46,699 nucleotides of DNA from Legionellales bacterium (GCA_002722995.1 PBNF01000008.1:1-46699); one strand, 5' to 3'; positions 17,934 through 28,505 are shown, counted from the first letter of the stretch. Numbers and translations: made by a program. Notes: a model not told the origin generated them from the letters alone.

Positions 17934-18281
17934 GATTTAAAGCCTTCATTATATTCATTTATACGCTACAGGAGATCCATGCACAAGTAAACATCTAGAC
18001 CGTGCTAAGCCGCTTGATTGAATTCAACGGAAGATTAAACGTCACTTCAATCTCACCTCATGGTTGAACTCTTATGGTTAAACACTCAGTTACAGATCTT
18101 CTCATCTTTGAATGACTGAATTCAACGGCACCTTTGATCAACTTCATTATATCCAATCATCTAAGATACAGCACGGGTGGCTTCAACCCTATAAAATGAA
18201 GATCTAGATTGTGACAATCACTTGATTTAAGTCAATATTAGTTTAAACATACTGTGGGCATGAGCGCTGTCATGATTCAGT
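17934..18281. other. 348-bp gap inside the ruvC-ruvAB cluster
   Basis: No reading frame of interest. The 12-mer TGAATTCAACGG occurs twice, about 100 bp apart (near 18018 and 18118). No strong promoter or terminator is evident, although the gap probably holds a separate ruvAB promoter. Confidence 0.4.
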
Positions 18282-18761
18282 CTAAAGACTCACGGTAGCT
18301 TGTTGTAAATGCTGTATATGGCATAAAGCCACTGCAAGCGCATCTGCAGCATCTTCGGCAGGATGACCGGATAAATTTAATCGCTTGGCCACCATAAATT
18401 GAATTTGTGCTTTTGTAGCACTGCCTATCCCAACAATGGTTTGTTTAACTTGTCTTGGAGCATACTCATAAGGCGGCGCAATTTTTAAGGTCAGCCCCAA
18501 AAGACAAACACCACGAGCTTGGCCTAATTTAAGAGCTGTATTTGGATTATGACTCATGAAAACAGATTCAATTGCGCATTGATCAATCGTATGTGAATCG
18601 ATCACCTGCGTTAATGATTCATGCAGTTGTACCAAGCGTTCAGAAAATTGCCCTGATAATTTAATACTGCCGGAAGCCACATAGTCAATTTGACCAGCAT
18701 GATAACGAACAATACCATATCCAGTAATACGTGAACCTGGATCAATGCCTAAGACATTCAT
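18282..18761 (-). CDS. ruvC: Crossover junction endodeoxyribonuclease RuvC
   Basis: RuvC cuts Holliday junctions. The 159-residue protein begins MNVLGIDPGSRITGYG with the first catalytic Asp (residue 6). It has the catalytic Glu in CAIESVFMSHNPNTALKLGQARG and the C-terminal acidic pair in HPAEDAADALAVALCH. Length is close to the usual ~170. Its start overlaps the yebC stop as ATGA. Confidence 0.97.
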   Translation of the reverse strand: MNVLGIDPGSRITGYGIVRYHAGQIDYVASGSIKLSGQFSERLVQLHESLTQVIDSHTIDQCAIESVFMSHNPNTALKLGQARGVCLLGLTLKIAPPYEYAPRQVKQTIVGIGSATKAQIQFMVAKRLNLSGHPAEDAADALAVALCHIQHLQQATVSL

Positions 18762-19498
18762 TGAGATCCGACCGAATCAGGCCAGGCAACATTAGAAAAA
18801 ACAGCTTGAACATCATCTAAATCTTCTAATTTTTCGATCAATCGTTCAATTTTTTCTGCTGTATCTTCGTCAACAGGACATTCTGTTGTCGGGACCCAAC
18901 GCAATGTCGCTTCTTCAACCTCACAAGAGGCATCATCTACAAACAACTGTCGCAGCTGATTGAATGATTCTGTATCTGTTGTGATCGCAACAATCGATTC
19001 TTCATAGATCACATCTTGAGCACCTGCTTCAATGGCTCGCTCCATGATGGTATCTTCATCTAAAGCCGTTTTAATCAGGACTAAGCCTTCATAATTGAAC
19101 AAATATGCAACAGAACCCTCAGTGCCCAAATTCCCACCACTTTGGCTCAGGGCATGACGAACCTCTCCCACCGTTCGATTTCGATTGTCAGTTAAACAAG
19201 TGATCATGATGGCCACACCCCCAGGGCCATAGCCTTCATAACGTATGGCTTCAAATGCAGCGGTATCTTGAGGGCCGTTGCCTCGTTGTACCGCTCTCAT
19301 GATGGTATCTTTAGGCATATTAGCTTGTTGCGCTTTATCCATGGCTAAACGCAACCTTGGATTCACAGCAGGATCGGGGCCTGATTCTTGTGTAGCGACT
19401 GTAATTTCACGGATTAATTGTGTGAACTTCTTTCCTCGAACTTGATCTTGACGGCCTTTTTTATGGCGAATATTAGCCCATTTACTATGGCCTGCCAT
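18758..19498 (-). CDS. yebC: YebC/PmpR-family protein (TACO1 type)
   Basis: A 246-residue protein beginning MAGHSKWANIRHKKGRQD, the diagnostic family start. MDKAQQANMPKDTIMRAVQRG, YEGYGPGGVAIMI and the GGNLGTEGSVAYLF segment follow. Family members act as transcription regulators or help ribosomes through proline-rich stretches; which applies here cannot be read from the sequence. It overlaps aspS by one base (TAATG) and ruvC by four, in the classic aspS-yebC-ruvCAB series. Confidence 0.96.
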   Translation of the reverse strand: MAGHSKWANIRHKKGRQDQVRGKKFTQLIREITVATQESGPDPAVNPRLRLAMDKAQQANMPKDTIMRAVQRGNGPQDTAAFEAIRYEGYGPGGVAIMITCLTDNRNRTVGEVRHALSQSGGNLGTEGSVAYLFNYEGLVLIKTALDEDTIMERAIEAGAQDVIYEESIVAITTDTESFNQLRQLFVDDASCEVEEATLRWVPTTECPVDEDTAEKIERLIEKLEDLDDVQAVFSNVAWPDSVGSQ

Positions 19499-21312
19499 TA
19501 TGAAGCGTCCTGAGTACGTTGATGCCCTGCCGTGGCCTTAACGCGAATGGACAGTTCATCAAGTTGTTTCGTATCAACTTGAGCAGGCGCTCGTGTTAAT
19601 AAACATGCACACGATTGTGTCTTAGGAAATGCAATGACATCACGAATTGAATCTGTCTGGGACATTAACATGACTAAACGGTCTAACCCTAATGCGAGCC
19701 CCCCATGCGGAGGTGCTCCATATTTCAAGCCTGAGAGCAAATGACCAAAAGAAGATTGAGCCCGTGCTTCATCAATGCCCAACGCTTTAAAAACCGCCAT
19801 TTGCATGTCATATTGATGGATTCTAATAGAGCCTCCACCTATTTCATGGCCATTTAAAACAATATCATACGCTCGAGACAGTGCTTGACCTGGCGCATTC
19901 AAAAAAGCGTCAGATGATTGAGCTTGAGGCGCTGTAAATGGATGATGCTGTGGAGACAGCACCTCCCCTTGAGCTGTTTCAGTGACTTCAAACATTGGGA
20001 ATGCATCGATCCAAACAGGACACCAAGCCTCTGCATCAATCAATCCAAGGTCTTGACCTAATTGATCTCTCAGTGCACTCAATGAGGCGGATACAATCGC
20101 ATGGCGCCCTGCACCAAAAAAGAGCAGGTCACCGGCTTGAGCTTCTGCTCGTTTTAAAATTTCATTTAATACATCATGAGATAAAAATTTAGTGATAGGT
20201 GATTGCAAGCCCGATAAATCTTCATCTAAATGATTCACTTTAATATAAGCCAATCCTTTAGCACCATAGACGCCCACCAGTTGTGTATAGCGATCAATGT
20301 CTTTTCGCGATATCAATTGAGCTCCACCTGGCACACGTAATACTGTTAATCGTTGTTTAGCATCTTGTGCAGCCGTTGAGAATACTTCAAAATCAACAGC
20401 TTGACAAACATCGTCTATATCGATCAACTTCAATGGATTACGTAAATCTGGGCGATCACATCCGTAATCTCTCATGGCGGTTGCATAATCCATACAGGGG
20501 AATGGATGAGGTAGATCTACCGATAAGACTGATTTGAAGACTGTTCGAATCAAAGACTCTGTTAATGATTTCACAGCCGTTTCATCCACAAAAGATAATT
20601 CCATATCTAGCTGAGTAAATTCTGGCTGCCGATCAGCACGTAAATCTTCATCTCGAAAACATCTCACGATTTGATAATAACGATCGACACAAGACATCAT
20701 TAATAACTGTTTGAAGACTTGTGGAGATTGTGGCAATGCAAAAAAATGACCCGGGTGTGTTCGTGATGGCACTAAATAATCTCGAGCACCTTCAGGCGTA
20801 GAAGCGGTTAACACAGGGGTTTCTACCTCTAGAAATCCTTCTGAATCTAATGTTTCTCGTAAAACGGACATGATGTGTGCGCGCATACGCAACCGTGCCT
20901 GCATCGGGGCTTGTCTTAAATCTAGGAAACGATGTTTTAAGCGCACTTCTTCGCTGATCGATTCAGTTTGATCATGTAACGTAAACGGCAAGGGCTCTGC
21001 AATATTATGAATCACAATATCTGTTACAATACATTCAATCTGCCCGGTGGTGAGATTAGGGTTCTCAGTCCCCTGGGGTCGCGCTTGAACCACTCCTGTT
21101 ACGGTAATTGAAGATTCGATACGAACCTTATCAGCACAACGAAAGGCCTCTTCCTGCTCGGGCTGAAACACCACTTGACATAGTCCTGTTGCATCATAGC
21201 AATCTAAAAAGATCACACCACCATGATCACGTCGGCGCATGACCCAGCCTGAAAGTGTGATGGTTTGCCCGACCAACTCAAGCGTAGGGGCTCCACATGC
21301 ATGTGTGCGCAT
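19498..21312 (-). CDS. aspS: Aspartyl-tRNA synthetase
   Basis: It charges tRNA(Asp) with aspartate. The ATG at 21312 follows AGGAG by 8 nt and gives MRTHACG; an in-frame TTG at 21318 is unlikely. At 604 residues it is the long bacterial form. The anticodon-binding OB domain (GWVMRRRDHGGVIFLD) comes first, then class II motif 2 (CFRDEDLRADRQPEFTQLD, ~215), the bacterial GAD insertion (~280-400) and motif 3 (GLALGLDRLVMLM, ~550). Whether it is discriminating or non-discriminating cannot be judged here. Confidence 0.97.
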   Translation of the reverse strand: MRTHACGAPTLELVGQTITLSGWVMRRRDHGGVIFLDCYDATGLCQVVFQPEQEEAFRCADKVRIESSITVTGVVQARPQGTENPNLTTGQIECIVTDIVIHNIAEPLPFTLHDQTESISEEVRLKHRFLDLRQAPMQARLRMRAHIMSVLRETLDSEGFLEVETPVLTASTPEGARDYLVPSRTHPGHFFALPQSPQVFKQLLMMSCVDRYYQIVRCFRDEDLRADRQPEFTQLDMELSFVDETAVKSLTESLIRTVFKSVLSVDLPHPFPCMDYATAMRDYGCDRPDLRNPLKLIDIDDVCQAVDFEVFSTAAQDAKQRLTVLRVPGGAQLISRKDIDRYTQLVGVYGAKGLAYIKVNHLDEDLSGLQSPITKFLSHDVLNEILKRAEAQAGDLLFFGAGRHAIVSASLSALRDQLGQDLGLIDAEAWCPVWIDAFPMFEVTETAQGEVLSPQHHPFTAPQAQSSDAFLNAPGQALSRAYDIVLNGHEIGGGSIRIHQYDMQMAVFKALGIDEARAQSSFGHLLSGLKYGAPPHGGLALGLDRLVMLMSQTDSIRDVIAFPKTQSCACLLTRAPAQVDTKQLDELSIRVKATAGHQRTQDAS

Positions 21313-21377
21313 GAACAATTCTCCTCTATCAATAATAGATTGATTATCTTAAATCATAGTCAATTTGATGGAATGAT

Positions 21378-22010
21378 TCAAATGACTTCGTCATGATGGG
21401 GCTGCGTTATACTGGGATGATCTCCAGGTAAGACCGTTCCCAATGACACAATATACTTCAAAGCCGCTTCAACGCTCATCGATAATATTTTGACAGACTC
21501 CTCAGGCACTAATAATAAAAAACCTGAGGTTGGATTAGGTGTAGTCGGTACAAATACGGTCAGTAAGGTTTTACCCGTTGCCTCATCCACTTGAGTCAGC
21601 CCACGGTTCGTTTTAAACGCAATGCTCCAAATGCCTATTCTGGGATACTCAATGAGTAACACTTGACGAAATGATTCTCCTTGTGAAGATAAAATCACAG
21701 TCAGCGCTTGTTGCACTGCATTATAAATTGAACGCACCAGCGGAATTCGTTTTAATATAGATTCAGATAAAGCAAGAATCCTGCGCCCCATAAAATTAGC
21801 ACCTAGGACACCCGTTAACCAAATGACGGCACATACAAAAATAACTGACATACCTGGCAGATGAAAGCCTAACCAAGCAGAAGGTTGATACTGCAAAGGA
21901 ACACTGGCCCAAGCTTGATCAAATAATTCAAACAAGACTTTCACAACAGTCACAGTTACCCAAATAGGCAACCAAATCAAAATCCCCGCAATAAAATGAC
22001 GTTTAAACAT
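21378..22010 (-). CDS. DUF502 family membrane protein
   Basis: A 210-residue inner-membrane protein with two N-terminal transmembrane segments (FIAGILIWLPIWVTVTVVKVL and GMSVIFVCAVIWLTGVLGAN). A soluble part follows with the family pattern RIPLVRSIYNAVQQ, FVPTTPNPTSGFLLLVP and the C-terminal LKYIVSLG segment. The biochemical role is unknown. It sits between fmdB and aspS, the order common in gammaproteobacteria. Confidence 0.92.
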   Translation of the reverse strand: MFKRHFIAGILIWLPIWVTVTVVKVLFELFDQAWASVPLQYQPSAWLGFHLPGMSVIFVCAVIWLTGVLGANFMGRRILALSESILKRIPLVRSIYNAVQQALTVILSSQGESFRQVLLIEYPRIGIWSIAFKTNRGLTQVDEATGKTLLTVFVPTTPNPTSGFLLLVPEESVKILSMSVEAALKYIVSLGTVLPGDHPSITQPHHDEVI

Positions 22011-22034
22011 GTCCCTCCCCCTTTTAGATCAAAC

Positions 22035-22256
22035 TTAATCGGTTGAATCTGATGTATGACTTGTATCAGAGGATGGAGCGCTATACCCATCTTCAAACCA
22101 GCCACCTCCGGCCAATGCAAAACTACAACCTCCAATATATTTTTCCATTTTACCCGTATCACATAATTCACAATGCTCTGGCCCTGGAGCTGTCCGCTTT
22201 TGCAATATTCTGACTTCATGTGAACAGGCATTGCATCGATAATCATAAAAGGGCAT
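22035..22256 (-). CDS. FmdB-family zinc ribbon protein
   Basis: A 73-residue protein from the ATG at 22256, which follows GGAGG; the open frame further upstream is not used. It begins MPFYDYRCNACSHEVRILQK and has a second pair CELC, together a four-cysteine zinc ribbon. GGCSFALAGGGWFEDGY is the conserved glycine-rich turn. The tail is Ser/Thr/Asp-rich. A putative regulatory or nucleic-acid-binding protein of unknown role at the head of the aspS-ruv series. Confidence 0.92.
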   Translation of the reverse strand: MPFYDYRCNACSHEVRILQKRTAPGPEHCELCDTGKMEKYIGGCSFALAGGGWFEDGYSAPSSDTSHTSDSTD

Positions 22257-22486
22257 GATTGCCTCCAGCATTATTAAAAACATCATATAATACAAAACTT
22301 TCTGAAGACACTCAAGCCAATCTAACTTAGGCAAAATCCTAACGTCTCAAACACAATCAAGCCCTTACCCTCTTATTAGAATGCATAGGCATCATCGTAT
22401 ACCGTTGAACTCTGAAGTGATTTCATTTATTCTATAAGGTTTAAATCGATAGATTAAACGGTCACTAGGCAGCTGGATATAATCGT

Positions 22487-23206
22487 ATGACTGAACAAAT
22501 CAGACCTCTCTCATTTGAACCGCACTATCTTGCTCACGCAGATGGTTCAGTTTTGGTCAAATTAGGACACACCCATGTATTATGTACGGCTTCAATCAGT
22601 GAAGGCGTTCCAAGATTTTTAAAACACACACAACAAGGCTGGTTAACGGCTGAATATGGTATGTTACCAGGCTCAACACATACTCGAACTGACCGTGAAG
22701 CAGTGCGTGGCCGTCAATCTGGGCGCACGCTTGAAATTCAACGCCTCATTGGTCGCAGTCTACGCAGCGCAATTAATTTAAAGAAACTGGGAGGGTATAC
22801 GATCACCATTGACTGTGATGTGATTCAGGCGGATGGAGGCACCCGTACAGCTGCCATCTCAGGCGCTTGTATTGCGATGATTCACGCGATACAAACTTTA
22901 CAATATCGACAGCTTATTAAAACAGACCCCATCCGACATTTAGTTGCAGGTATTTCTGTTGGCATGGTCAAGGGCTCACCTCAATTAGATTTAGATTACG
23001 CGTTAGATGCATCTGCAGACACTGACATGAACGTTGTCATGAATGATCGTGGTGAATTTATTGAAATACAAGGCACCGCTGAACGTACACCTTTTTCACA
23101 CACACAGCTTCACACCATGCTCACACTTGCTGAATCTGGCATTTCAAAAATTCTTGAAGCACAACGTATTGCAATTCAAACTCAACCCAATCGAATAGAC
23201 ACTTAA
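22487..23206 (+). CDS. rph: Ribonuclease PH
   Basis: A phosphate-dependent 3'-5' exonuclease that trims tRNA 3' ends. The 239-residue protein shows the characteristic [27 protein letters not shown] block (~67-93), [16 protein letters not shown] (~117) and [18 protein letters not shown] near residue 170. Length matches full-length RNase PH. It is a single plus-strand gene, divergent from fmdB. Confidence 0.97.
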   Translation: MTEQIRPLSFEPHYLAHADGSVLVKLGHTHVLCTASISEGVPRFLKHTQQGWLTAEYGMLPGSTHTRTDREAVRGRQSGRTLEIQRLIGRSLRSAINLKKLGGYTITIDCDVIQADGGTRTAAISGACIAMIHAIQTLQYRQLIKTDPIRHLVAGISVGMVKGSPQLDLDYALDASADTDMNVVMNDRGEFIEIQGTAERTPFSHTQLHTMLTLAESGISKILEAQRIAIQTQPNRIDT

Positions 23207-23447
23207 CCCCAGCGTCATCCGCTAAACCTAACTTTTCAAAGGTGCGCTCTCTCTGTTCACGTAGAACCCCATAAGCCATCATCTATCTTGCCTGGGACAT
23301 CCCATAGATGCCATCTGACAAATCAGCTCAAACCTTTGCATAGAGATGATTCTTAATGCATCAACGCCTACTGGTATATCATTCCACTTTATATCAATAG
23401 ACTGAAGATCAAACTTCTGAATGATCATATGATGCTTTAGGGGAGCT

Positions 23448-23470
23448 GCCTTGATACATCAAGGCGCCTT
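23448..23470. terminator. Hairpin between convergent rph and ybgC
   Basis: GCCTTGATACATCAAGGC (23448-23465) forms a 7-bp perfect stem with a 4-nt loop. It is followed on the plus strand by GCCTTTCT and lies 10 bp from the ybgC stop on the minus strand. It probably serves as a weak terminator for one or both genes. Confidence 0.45.
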
Positions 23471-23475
23471 TCTCC

Positions 23476-23892
23476 TTACAGACGGTTTAGATTGAGTGCA
23501 CGACGTATTGCTTCAGGGCATGCAATGGGCTTAAAAGCTTGATCCACACACACAATCTCAATGCGACCTTGGCAACATGACTCGCAGATATCTGATTCAA
23601 TTTGAACCACTTGATTCCAATACATTCTAGCTTTTGAAGCCCATTCTACTGTACTGGTGATCTTCAAAGAAACACCTAATCTCGCGGGTCGCTCGTACTG
23701 AATATCTGCTGACCGCACAACAAAGATCACACCTGATTCAGCAAGATTTGCAACAATGAAGCCACATGAGGCAAGCGCTTCTGTTCGTGCACGCGCCATT
23801 AAGGTGATATAATTTGCATGGTACACAACACCCGCTGCATCTGTTAAATCATAGTATACTTTTGTGCAATATTGAAACAATGCTGTTATCAT
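23476..23892 (-). CDS. ybgC: YbgC/4HBT family acyl-CoA thioesterase
   Basis: A 138-residue hot-dog-fold thioesterase. The active-site segment YYDLTDAAGVVYHANYITLMARARTEAL (~13-40) carries the catalytic Asp and the YHANY signature. Family members hydrolyse acyl-CoA and often sit with tol-pal; here it follows acnA by 14 bp and is probably cotranscribed with it. Confidence 0.88.
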   Translation of the reverse strand: MITALFQYCTKVYYDLTDAAGVVYHANYITLMARARTEALASCGFIVANLAESGVIFVVRSADIQYERPARLGVSLKITSTVEWASKARMYWNQVVQIESDICESCCQGRIEIVCVDQAFKPIACPEAIRRALNLNRL

Positions 23893-23906
23893 CCTTACGG
23901 CTTAAA

Positions 23907-26612
23907 TTACACTGTTAAGGCCATTTTTTGCTTCAACACATAACATAAAATTCCGCCAGATTGATAATACTCAAGCTCTTTTAATGTCTCAATACAGGCC
24001 ATCAACGGAATTGATTCAGAGACCCCATTTGGCCGTTTAAGCGTTAAAGTCAACGCTGCATGAGGGCCCTGCATCTTTGCAATTCCTTCAATAGCGACCT
24101 CTTCTTGCCCTTCTAGTTTTAACTGCTCTGTACAGATCCCTTCTGGTAAGCGACAGGGCAATACCCCCATTCCTACTAAATTCGAACGATGGATACGCTC
24201 AAAACTTTCAGCAATTACACAGCGCACCCCTAACATCAAAGTGCCTTTAGCTGACCAATCTCTAGACGAGCCTGTGCCATACTCACGACCGGCAAAAACA
24301 ACTAAAGGAATATCACGCTGAGCATAATCCATGGCCACATCATAAATGCTCTGTACCGTATCTCCTGTAGGGTTCAGAGTATACCCACCTTCTGTGCCTC
24401 GAATTAAATGATTATGGATTCGAATATTTGCAAAAGTACCACGCATCATGACTTCATGATTCCCTCGACGCGCTCCATAAGAGTTAAAATCTTGAAGTGT
24501 AATGTCGTGTTCTTGCAAGTACACTCCTGCAGGACTTGAGGCAGAAATAGCACCTGCAGGTGAAATATGATCAGTTGTGACACTGTCTCCAAATACTGCC
24601 AAAATTCTGGCTTGCTCAAGATCATTGATCCTTGACTGATCAGATTGAACCTTAAAGAAATCTGGTTTTCGAATATAGGTTGAGCGCTCGTTCCACTTAA
24701 ATTGTGGCGCGACAGCATGAGGATCTTGCAACTGATTCAAGGCCTTGGAAAGCTGCTGCCAACGTGGTAATCCTTCCCAAAAATCATCATCATATGCTGC
24801 ATGAAACATTGATTGATTGATTTGGGCCACGGCTTCATGAATCATATTGGGTTCGGGCCAAATGTCTCGTAACATCACTGGATGCCCTTGTACATCCTGA
24901 CCAATGGGTTCTTGTGTTAAATCAATGCACGTTGTTCCAGCCAAAGCAAAAGCAACCACCAGTGGCGGTGAAGCTAACCAATTGGCTTGAACTTGTGGGT
25001 GAATACGACCTGAAAAATTACGATTCCCAGATAAAACTGCACTCACTGACAAATCATGTTCTGCTACAGCGGCCTCTACTGCAGGCGATAAAGGTCCTGA
25101 ATTTCCAATACAAGTGGTACATCCAAATCCAACAACATGAAAACCCAATTGCTCTAATGGCTCAAGCAATCCCAGCTGGTTCAAATAATCAGGGACCACT
25201 CTGGACCCCGGCGCCAGTGAAGTTTTAACCCAAGGCTTCACTTGTAGTCCTTTCTCAACTGCTTTTTTAGCCAATAGTCCTGCTGCAATTAAAACCGCTG
25301 GATTAGATGTATTGGTGCAACTGGTGATGGCAGCAATCACCACATCGCCATGACGCATATTTTGATCCAACCCTGAGACTGGAACCGTTTGTTTCAGCTC
25401 GGACTCTTCATGGCCTAATGCCAATAAAGCATCATGCATGGTCGACTTCAGGGCATTTAAAGCCACCCGATCTTGAGGACGTTTAGGCCCTGCCATTGAC
25501 CATACAATATCAGATAAATCACACTCAACACAGCGGGTATAGTCTGCTGGATTCCGATCAGGGCGATGCCATAAACCTTGCTGTTTTGCATACGCTTCTA
25601 CTAGAGCGACTTGATAAGGGGTACGTCCTGTCAATTCAAGATAACTCAACGTTTTTTCATCAATTGGGAAAAATCCACAGGTTGCCCCAAACTCAGGCGC
25701 CATATTAGCGATGGTGGCTCGATCCTCAAGCGACAGCTGAGTCACGCCTGGACCGAAAAACTCGACAAATTGACTCACAACGCCCACTGACCTTAACTGA
25801 GCAGTAATGGCTAAGACGATGTCTGTTGCCATAATGCCCGGCTGAGGCATTCCTGACAAATATACCCCCACAACATCTGGAACACGCATGGCAATGGGCT
25901 GTCCCAACATAGCGGCTTCAGCCTCAATGCCACCAACACCCCAACCTAAAACACTCAATGCATTGACCATTGTCGTATGACTGTCTGTTCCGACTAAGGT
26001 GTCAGGATACACTAAAGGGGTTTCGGCTTCATCTGAAACCCAAACCACTTGAGCCAAATGCTCTAAATTAACCTGATGACAAATACCTCGTCCAGGTGGA
26101 ACCACCCGAAACCGCTTAAAGGCAGATTGGGCCCAATTAAGCAAAGTATAGCGCTCTTGATTGCGATTCATTTCTTGCTGGGTGTTATCTTCCATTGCAC
26201 TCGATTTTGCAAAAGCATCGACCTGAATCGAGTGATCAATCACTAAATCTACATGACAGTATGGGTTAATCTCTGAAGCGGCGCCACCTAAGTCAACTAA
26301 AGCATCTCTCATGGCTGCTAGATCAACAATAGCAGGGACCCCTGTGAAATCTTGCATCAAAACACGGGAAGGATGGTAGTCAATCGCTTGACCTGTGCCT
26401 TTTCGCACCTGCCTCCATGCCAATAAAGCATCAACACTGGTGAGGTATGCAGCATCTTGATCGGCATGGCGCATTGCATTTTCAAGCAATACGCACAATG
26501 AAGCTGGAAGATCTTGTGTGACATCTTCATCAGATAACAGCTGCGACAAACTATAGTAATGATACTGATGTGATCCTGCTTTTAAGAGACTTCTTTCAAT
26601 TGAACGGCTCAT
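23907..26612 (-). CDS. acnA: Aconitate hydratase A
   Basis: This TCA-cycle enzyme interconverts citrate and isocitrate through a [4Fe-4S] cluster. At 901 residues it has the full-length AcnA/IRP architecture. Features include VLMQDFTGVPAIVDLAAMRD (~85), DSHTTMVNALSVLGWGVGGIEAE (~210), the cluster cysteines in SCTNTSNP (~432) and FGCTTCIGNSGP (~498), and FGDSVTTDHISPAGAI with YGARRGNHEVMMRG in the swivelling domain. An AGGAGG precedes the ATG. It starts 23 bp after ssb. Confidence 0.97.
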   Translation of the reverse strand: MSRSIERSLLKAGSHQYHYYSLSQLLSDEDVTQDLPASLCVLLENAMRHADQDAAYLTSVDALLAWRQVRKGTGQAIDYHPSRVLMQDFTGVPAIVDLAAMRDALVDLGGAASEINPYCHVDLVIDHSIQVDAFAKSSAMEDNTQQEMNRNQERYTLLNWAQSAFKRFRVVPPGRGICHQVNLEHLAQVVWVSDEAETPLVYPDTLVGTDSHTTMVNALSVLGWGVGGIEAEAAMLGQPIAMRVPDVVGVYLSGMPQPGIMATDIVLAITAQLRSVGVVSQFVEFFGPGVTQLSLEDRATIANMAPEFGATCGFFPIDEKTLSYLELTGRTPYQVALVEAYAKQQGLWHRPDRNPADYTRCVECDLSDIVWSMAGPKRPQDRVALNALKSTMHDALLALGHEESELKQTVPVSGLDQNMRHGDVVIAAITSCTNTSNPAVLIAAGLLAKKAVEKGLQVKPWVKTSLAPGSRVVPDYLNQLGLLEPLEQLGFHVVGFGCTTCIGNSGPLSPAVEAAVAEHDLSVSAVLSGNRNFSGRIHPQVQANWLASPPLVVAFALAGTTCIDLTQEPIGQDVQGHPVMLRDIWPEPNMIHEAVAQINQSMFHAAYDDDFWEGLPRWQQLSKALNQLQDPHAVAPQFKWNERSTYIRKPDFFKVQSDQSRINDLEQARILAVFGDSVTTDHISPAGAISASSPAGVYLQEHDITLQDFNSYGARRGNHEVMMRGTFANIRIHNHLIRGTEGGYTLNPTGDTVQSIYDVAMDYAQRDIPLVVFAGREYGTGSSRDWSAKGTLMLGVRCVIAESFERIHRSNLVGMGVLPCRLPEGICTEQLKLEGQEEVAIEGIAKMQGPHAALTLTLKRPNGVSESIPLMACIETLKELEYYQSGGILCYVLKQKMALTV

Positions 26613-26635
26613 CCCCCCCTCCTTTCAATAATGCC

Positions 26636-27079
26636 TTAAAATGGGATATCGTCGTCTTCAATGATTGCACTGGCTACAGGTGCTGTGGCTGTAACAGCAA
26701 GGCTTTCAGTACCGACATTTTGATCAGCATACTCATCTTGGCGTGAATCAAGCATTTGCATTTCAGTGGCCACCACTTCTGTGGTATAGCGATCTTGTCC
26801 TTCTTTATCTTGCCATTTGCGTGTTCTTAAACTGCCTTCAACATAAACTTTCTTCCCTCGTTTAAGATATTCGCCCGCAATCTCACCTAATCGATTGAAA
26901 AAAACAACACGATGCCACTCTGTACGTTCTTGCTTTTCTCCCGTTGATTTGTCTTTCCAACTTTCTGAGGTTGCAATTGATATATTGGTCACAGCACCGC
27001 CACTGGGCATGTGCCTGACTTCTGGATCTTGTCCAACATTACCGACTAAGATGACTTTATTGATACCTCTAGATGCCAT
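26636..27079 (-). CDS. ssb: Single-stranded DNA-binding protein
   Basis: A 147-residue SSB. It has the OB-fold domain ([85 protein letters not shown]), a shortened linker and the conserved acidic tip DDDIPF that binds partner proteins. It lies between an MFS gene and acnA on the same strand. Confidence 0.97.
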   Translation of the reverse strand: MASRGINKVILVGNVGQDPEVRHMPSGGAVTNISIATSESWKDKSTGEKQERTEWHRVVFFNRLGEIAGEYLKRGKKVYVEGSLRTRKWQDKEGQDRYTTEVVATEMQMLDSRQDEYADQNVGTESLAVTATAPVASAIIEDDDIPF

Positions 27080-27124
27080 GATGCACTCCTATTTTAATAT
27101 TCTCATTCACAGGTTTAGATGATG

Positions 27125-28330
27125 CTAAGGGCGAGAGGACATTCTTAAACCACTTTGACAGTGGATGCCCCACAAACATAAACCCAACAAACATACTAAC
27201 CCAAAATTAAAACAGAAAACACCCGTTAAATCAAAGAATGATTTAATCACGCCCCCCAATGCTCCCCCCATGAAAACACCTAAAAACTGAGATGTACTAT
27301 AGACCCCTAAGGCGACACCTCGCTCAGATCGATCAACCACTCGACTGACCCCTGACATCAGTAAGGCTTCAAGGATATTAAATCCCGACAAGAAAAGTAC
27401 TAAAGCCACACAAGCAAGGCTCCAATAATGCCAAAAGCCCGCCCACACCAATGATGCTGCACCTAAAGCCACCGCACCATAAACAATGGCACGTTGTAAT
27501 TTACAATGACGCTCTGCCCATGCAATACAAGGGAAACTAATAAACAAAGACCCCAATAAACCCGGCAGCATAAAGGTCCACATCGCCTGTGTCTCTAAGC
27601 GATGCCCCGAACCAAACACTTCTGGCAAAAATGCAAAAGTGAGGGTGAAGATCGCATGCAGGCACGCAACGCCCCCATCAAAATATCTTAACAGAGGCCT
27701 TTGAACAACATGCCACCACGACACCCAAATAGGCTGCTGCGGAGGGTCAATGCTTGACCTGGGAACACAAATGATTAGAATTAAAATAGCCAATCCACCT
27801 AACACAGTCATTAAATTAAATAGTCCTGACAAACCCAAATGCGGCCACAAGACAGGCCCCAATATCACTGAGAGCCAAAAAGCGCCCCCAACCCCCACCC
27901 CCCCACAAGCCATTGATTTACCTCGATGAGCTTCTGGCACCCAATCAGATAATAAAGCCATCAAGGTACTCCCTATTGCACCAGTTCCTTGTAGTGCACG
28001 ACCGGCAATCAAGGTATAAACAGAATTGGCATGTGCGGCAAGATAAGACCCAAACATCAACAGCACTAATCCTAGAATCACGACAGTATGACGTCCGATA
28101 CGGTCGGATAACGCACCCATGACCATTTGCATCATGGCTTGTGTTAAGCCATATACACCAATGGCGCACCCAAGCAAAGCCGTGGTGGCTCCAGCATACT
28201 GTTGCCCATGGACCATCAACAAAGGCAACACCGCCATAAACCCAAAGACCCTCAAAGCAAAAATAATCGCAATAGCGGTAACAATGACAGGCAGTGGCCT
28301 TGAAATGGAAGCAGTTGTCATATTGAACAT
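27125..28330 (-). CDS. MFS transporter
   Basis: A 401-residue, 12-segment major facilitator. The loop 2-3 signature is present (GALSDRIGRHTVVILGL), as is the segment 5 motif (SVILGPVLWPHLGLSG). The ATG at 28330 follows AGGA. Family members of this type export small molecules, but the substrate cannot be read from sequence. It precedes ssb by 45 bp. An MFS gene next to ssb, facing uvrA, is an arrangement I recall from other Legionellales. Confidence 0.88.
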   Translation of the reverse strand: MFNMTTASISRPLPVIVTAIAIIFALRVFGFMAVLPLLMVHGQQYAGATTALLGCAIGVYGLTQAMMQMVMGALSDRIGRHTVVILGLVLLMFGSYLAAHANSVYTLIAGRALQGTGAIGSTLMALLSDWVPEAHRGKSMACGGVGVGGAFWLSVILGPVLWPHLGLSGLFNLMTVLGGLAILILIICVPRSSIDPPQQPIWVSWWHVVQRPLLRYFDGGVACLHAIFTLTFAFLPEVFGSGHRLETQAMWTFMLPGLLGSLFISFPCIAWAERHCKLQRAIVYGAVALGAASLVWAGFWHYWSLACVALVLFLSGFNILEALLMSGVSRVVDRSERGVALGVYSTSQFLGVFMGGALGGVIKSFFDLTGVFCFNFGLVCLLGLCLWGIHCQSGLRMSSRP

Positions 28331-28505
28331 CTATCCTATATCATATAAAAACTTTACTTTAGAGTATGCCGAATTTTAATCAGGACATCAATTCATTCAA
28401 CTTAATCGAGAACAAACCAAGGGCTCAGTTGAAACCAGAACTGGCATATATTACTGTTCGAAAAAATAATTTTATTTTATAGATTATAGGGAACAGAATC
28501 AATTC

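Noticed and set aside
28420..28505. PmrA-like box upstream of the first kinase gene
   Set aside because: Only one CTTAAT half-site (about 28401) exists, with no partner 11 bp away and no -10 at the expected place.
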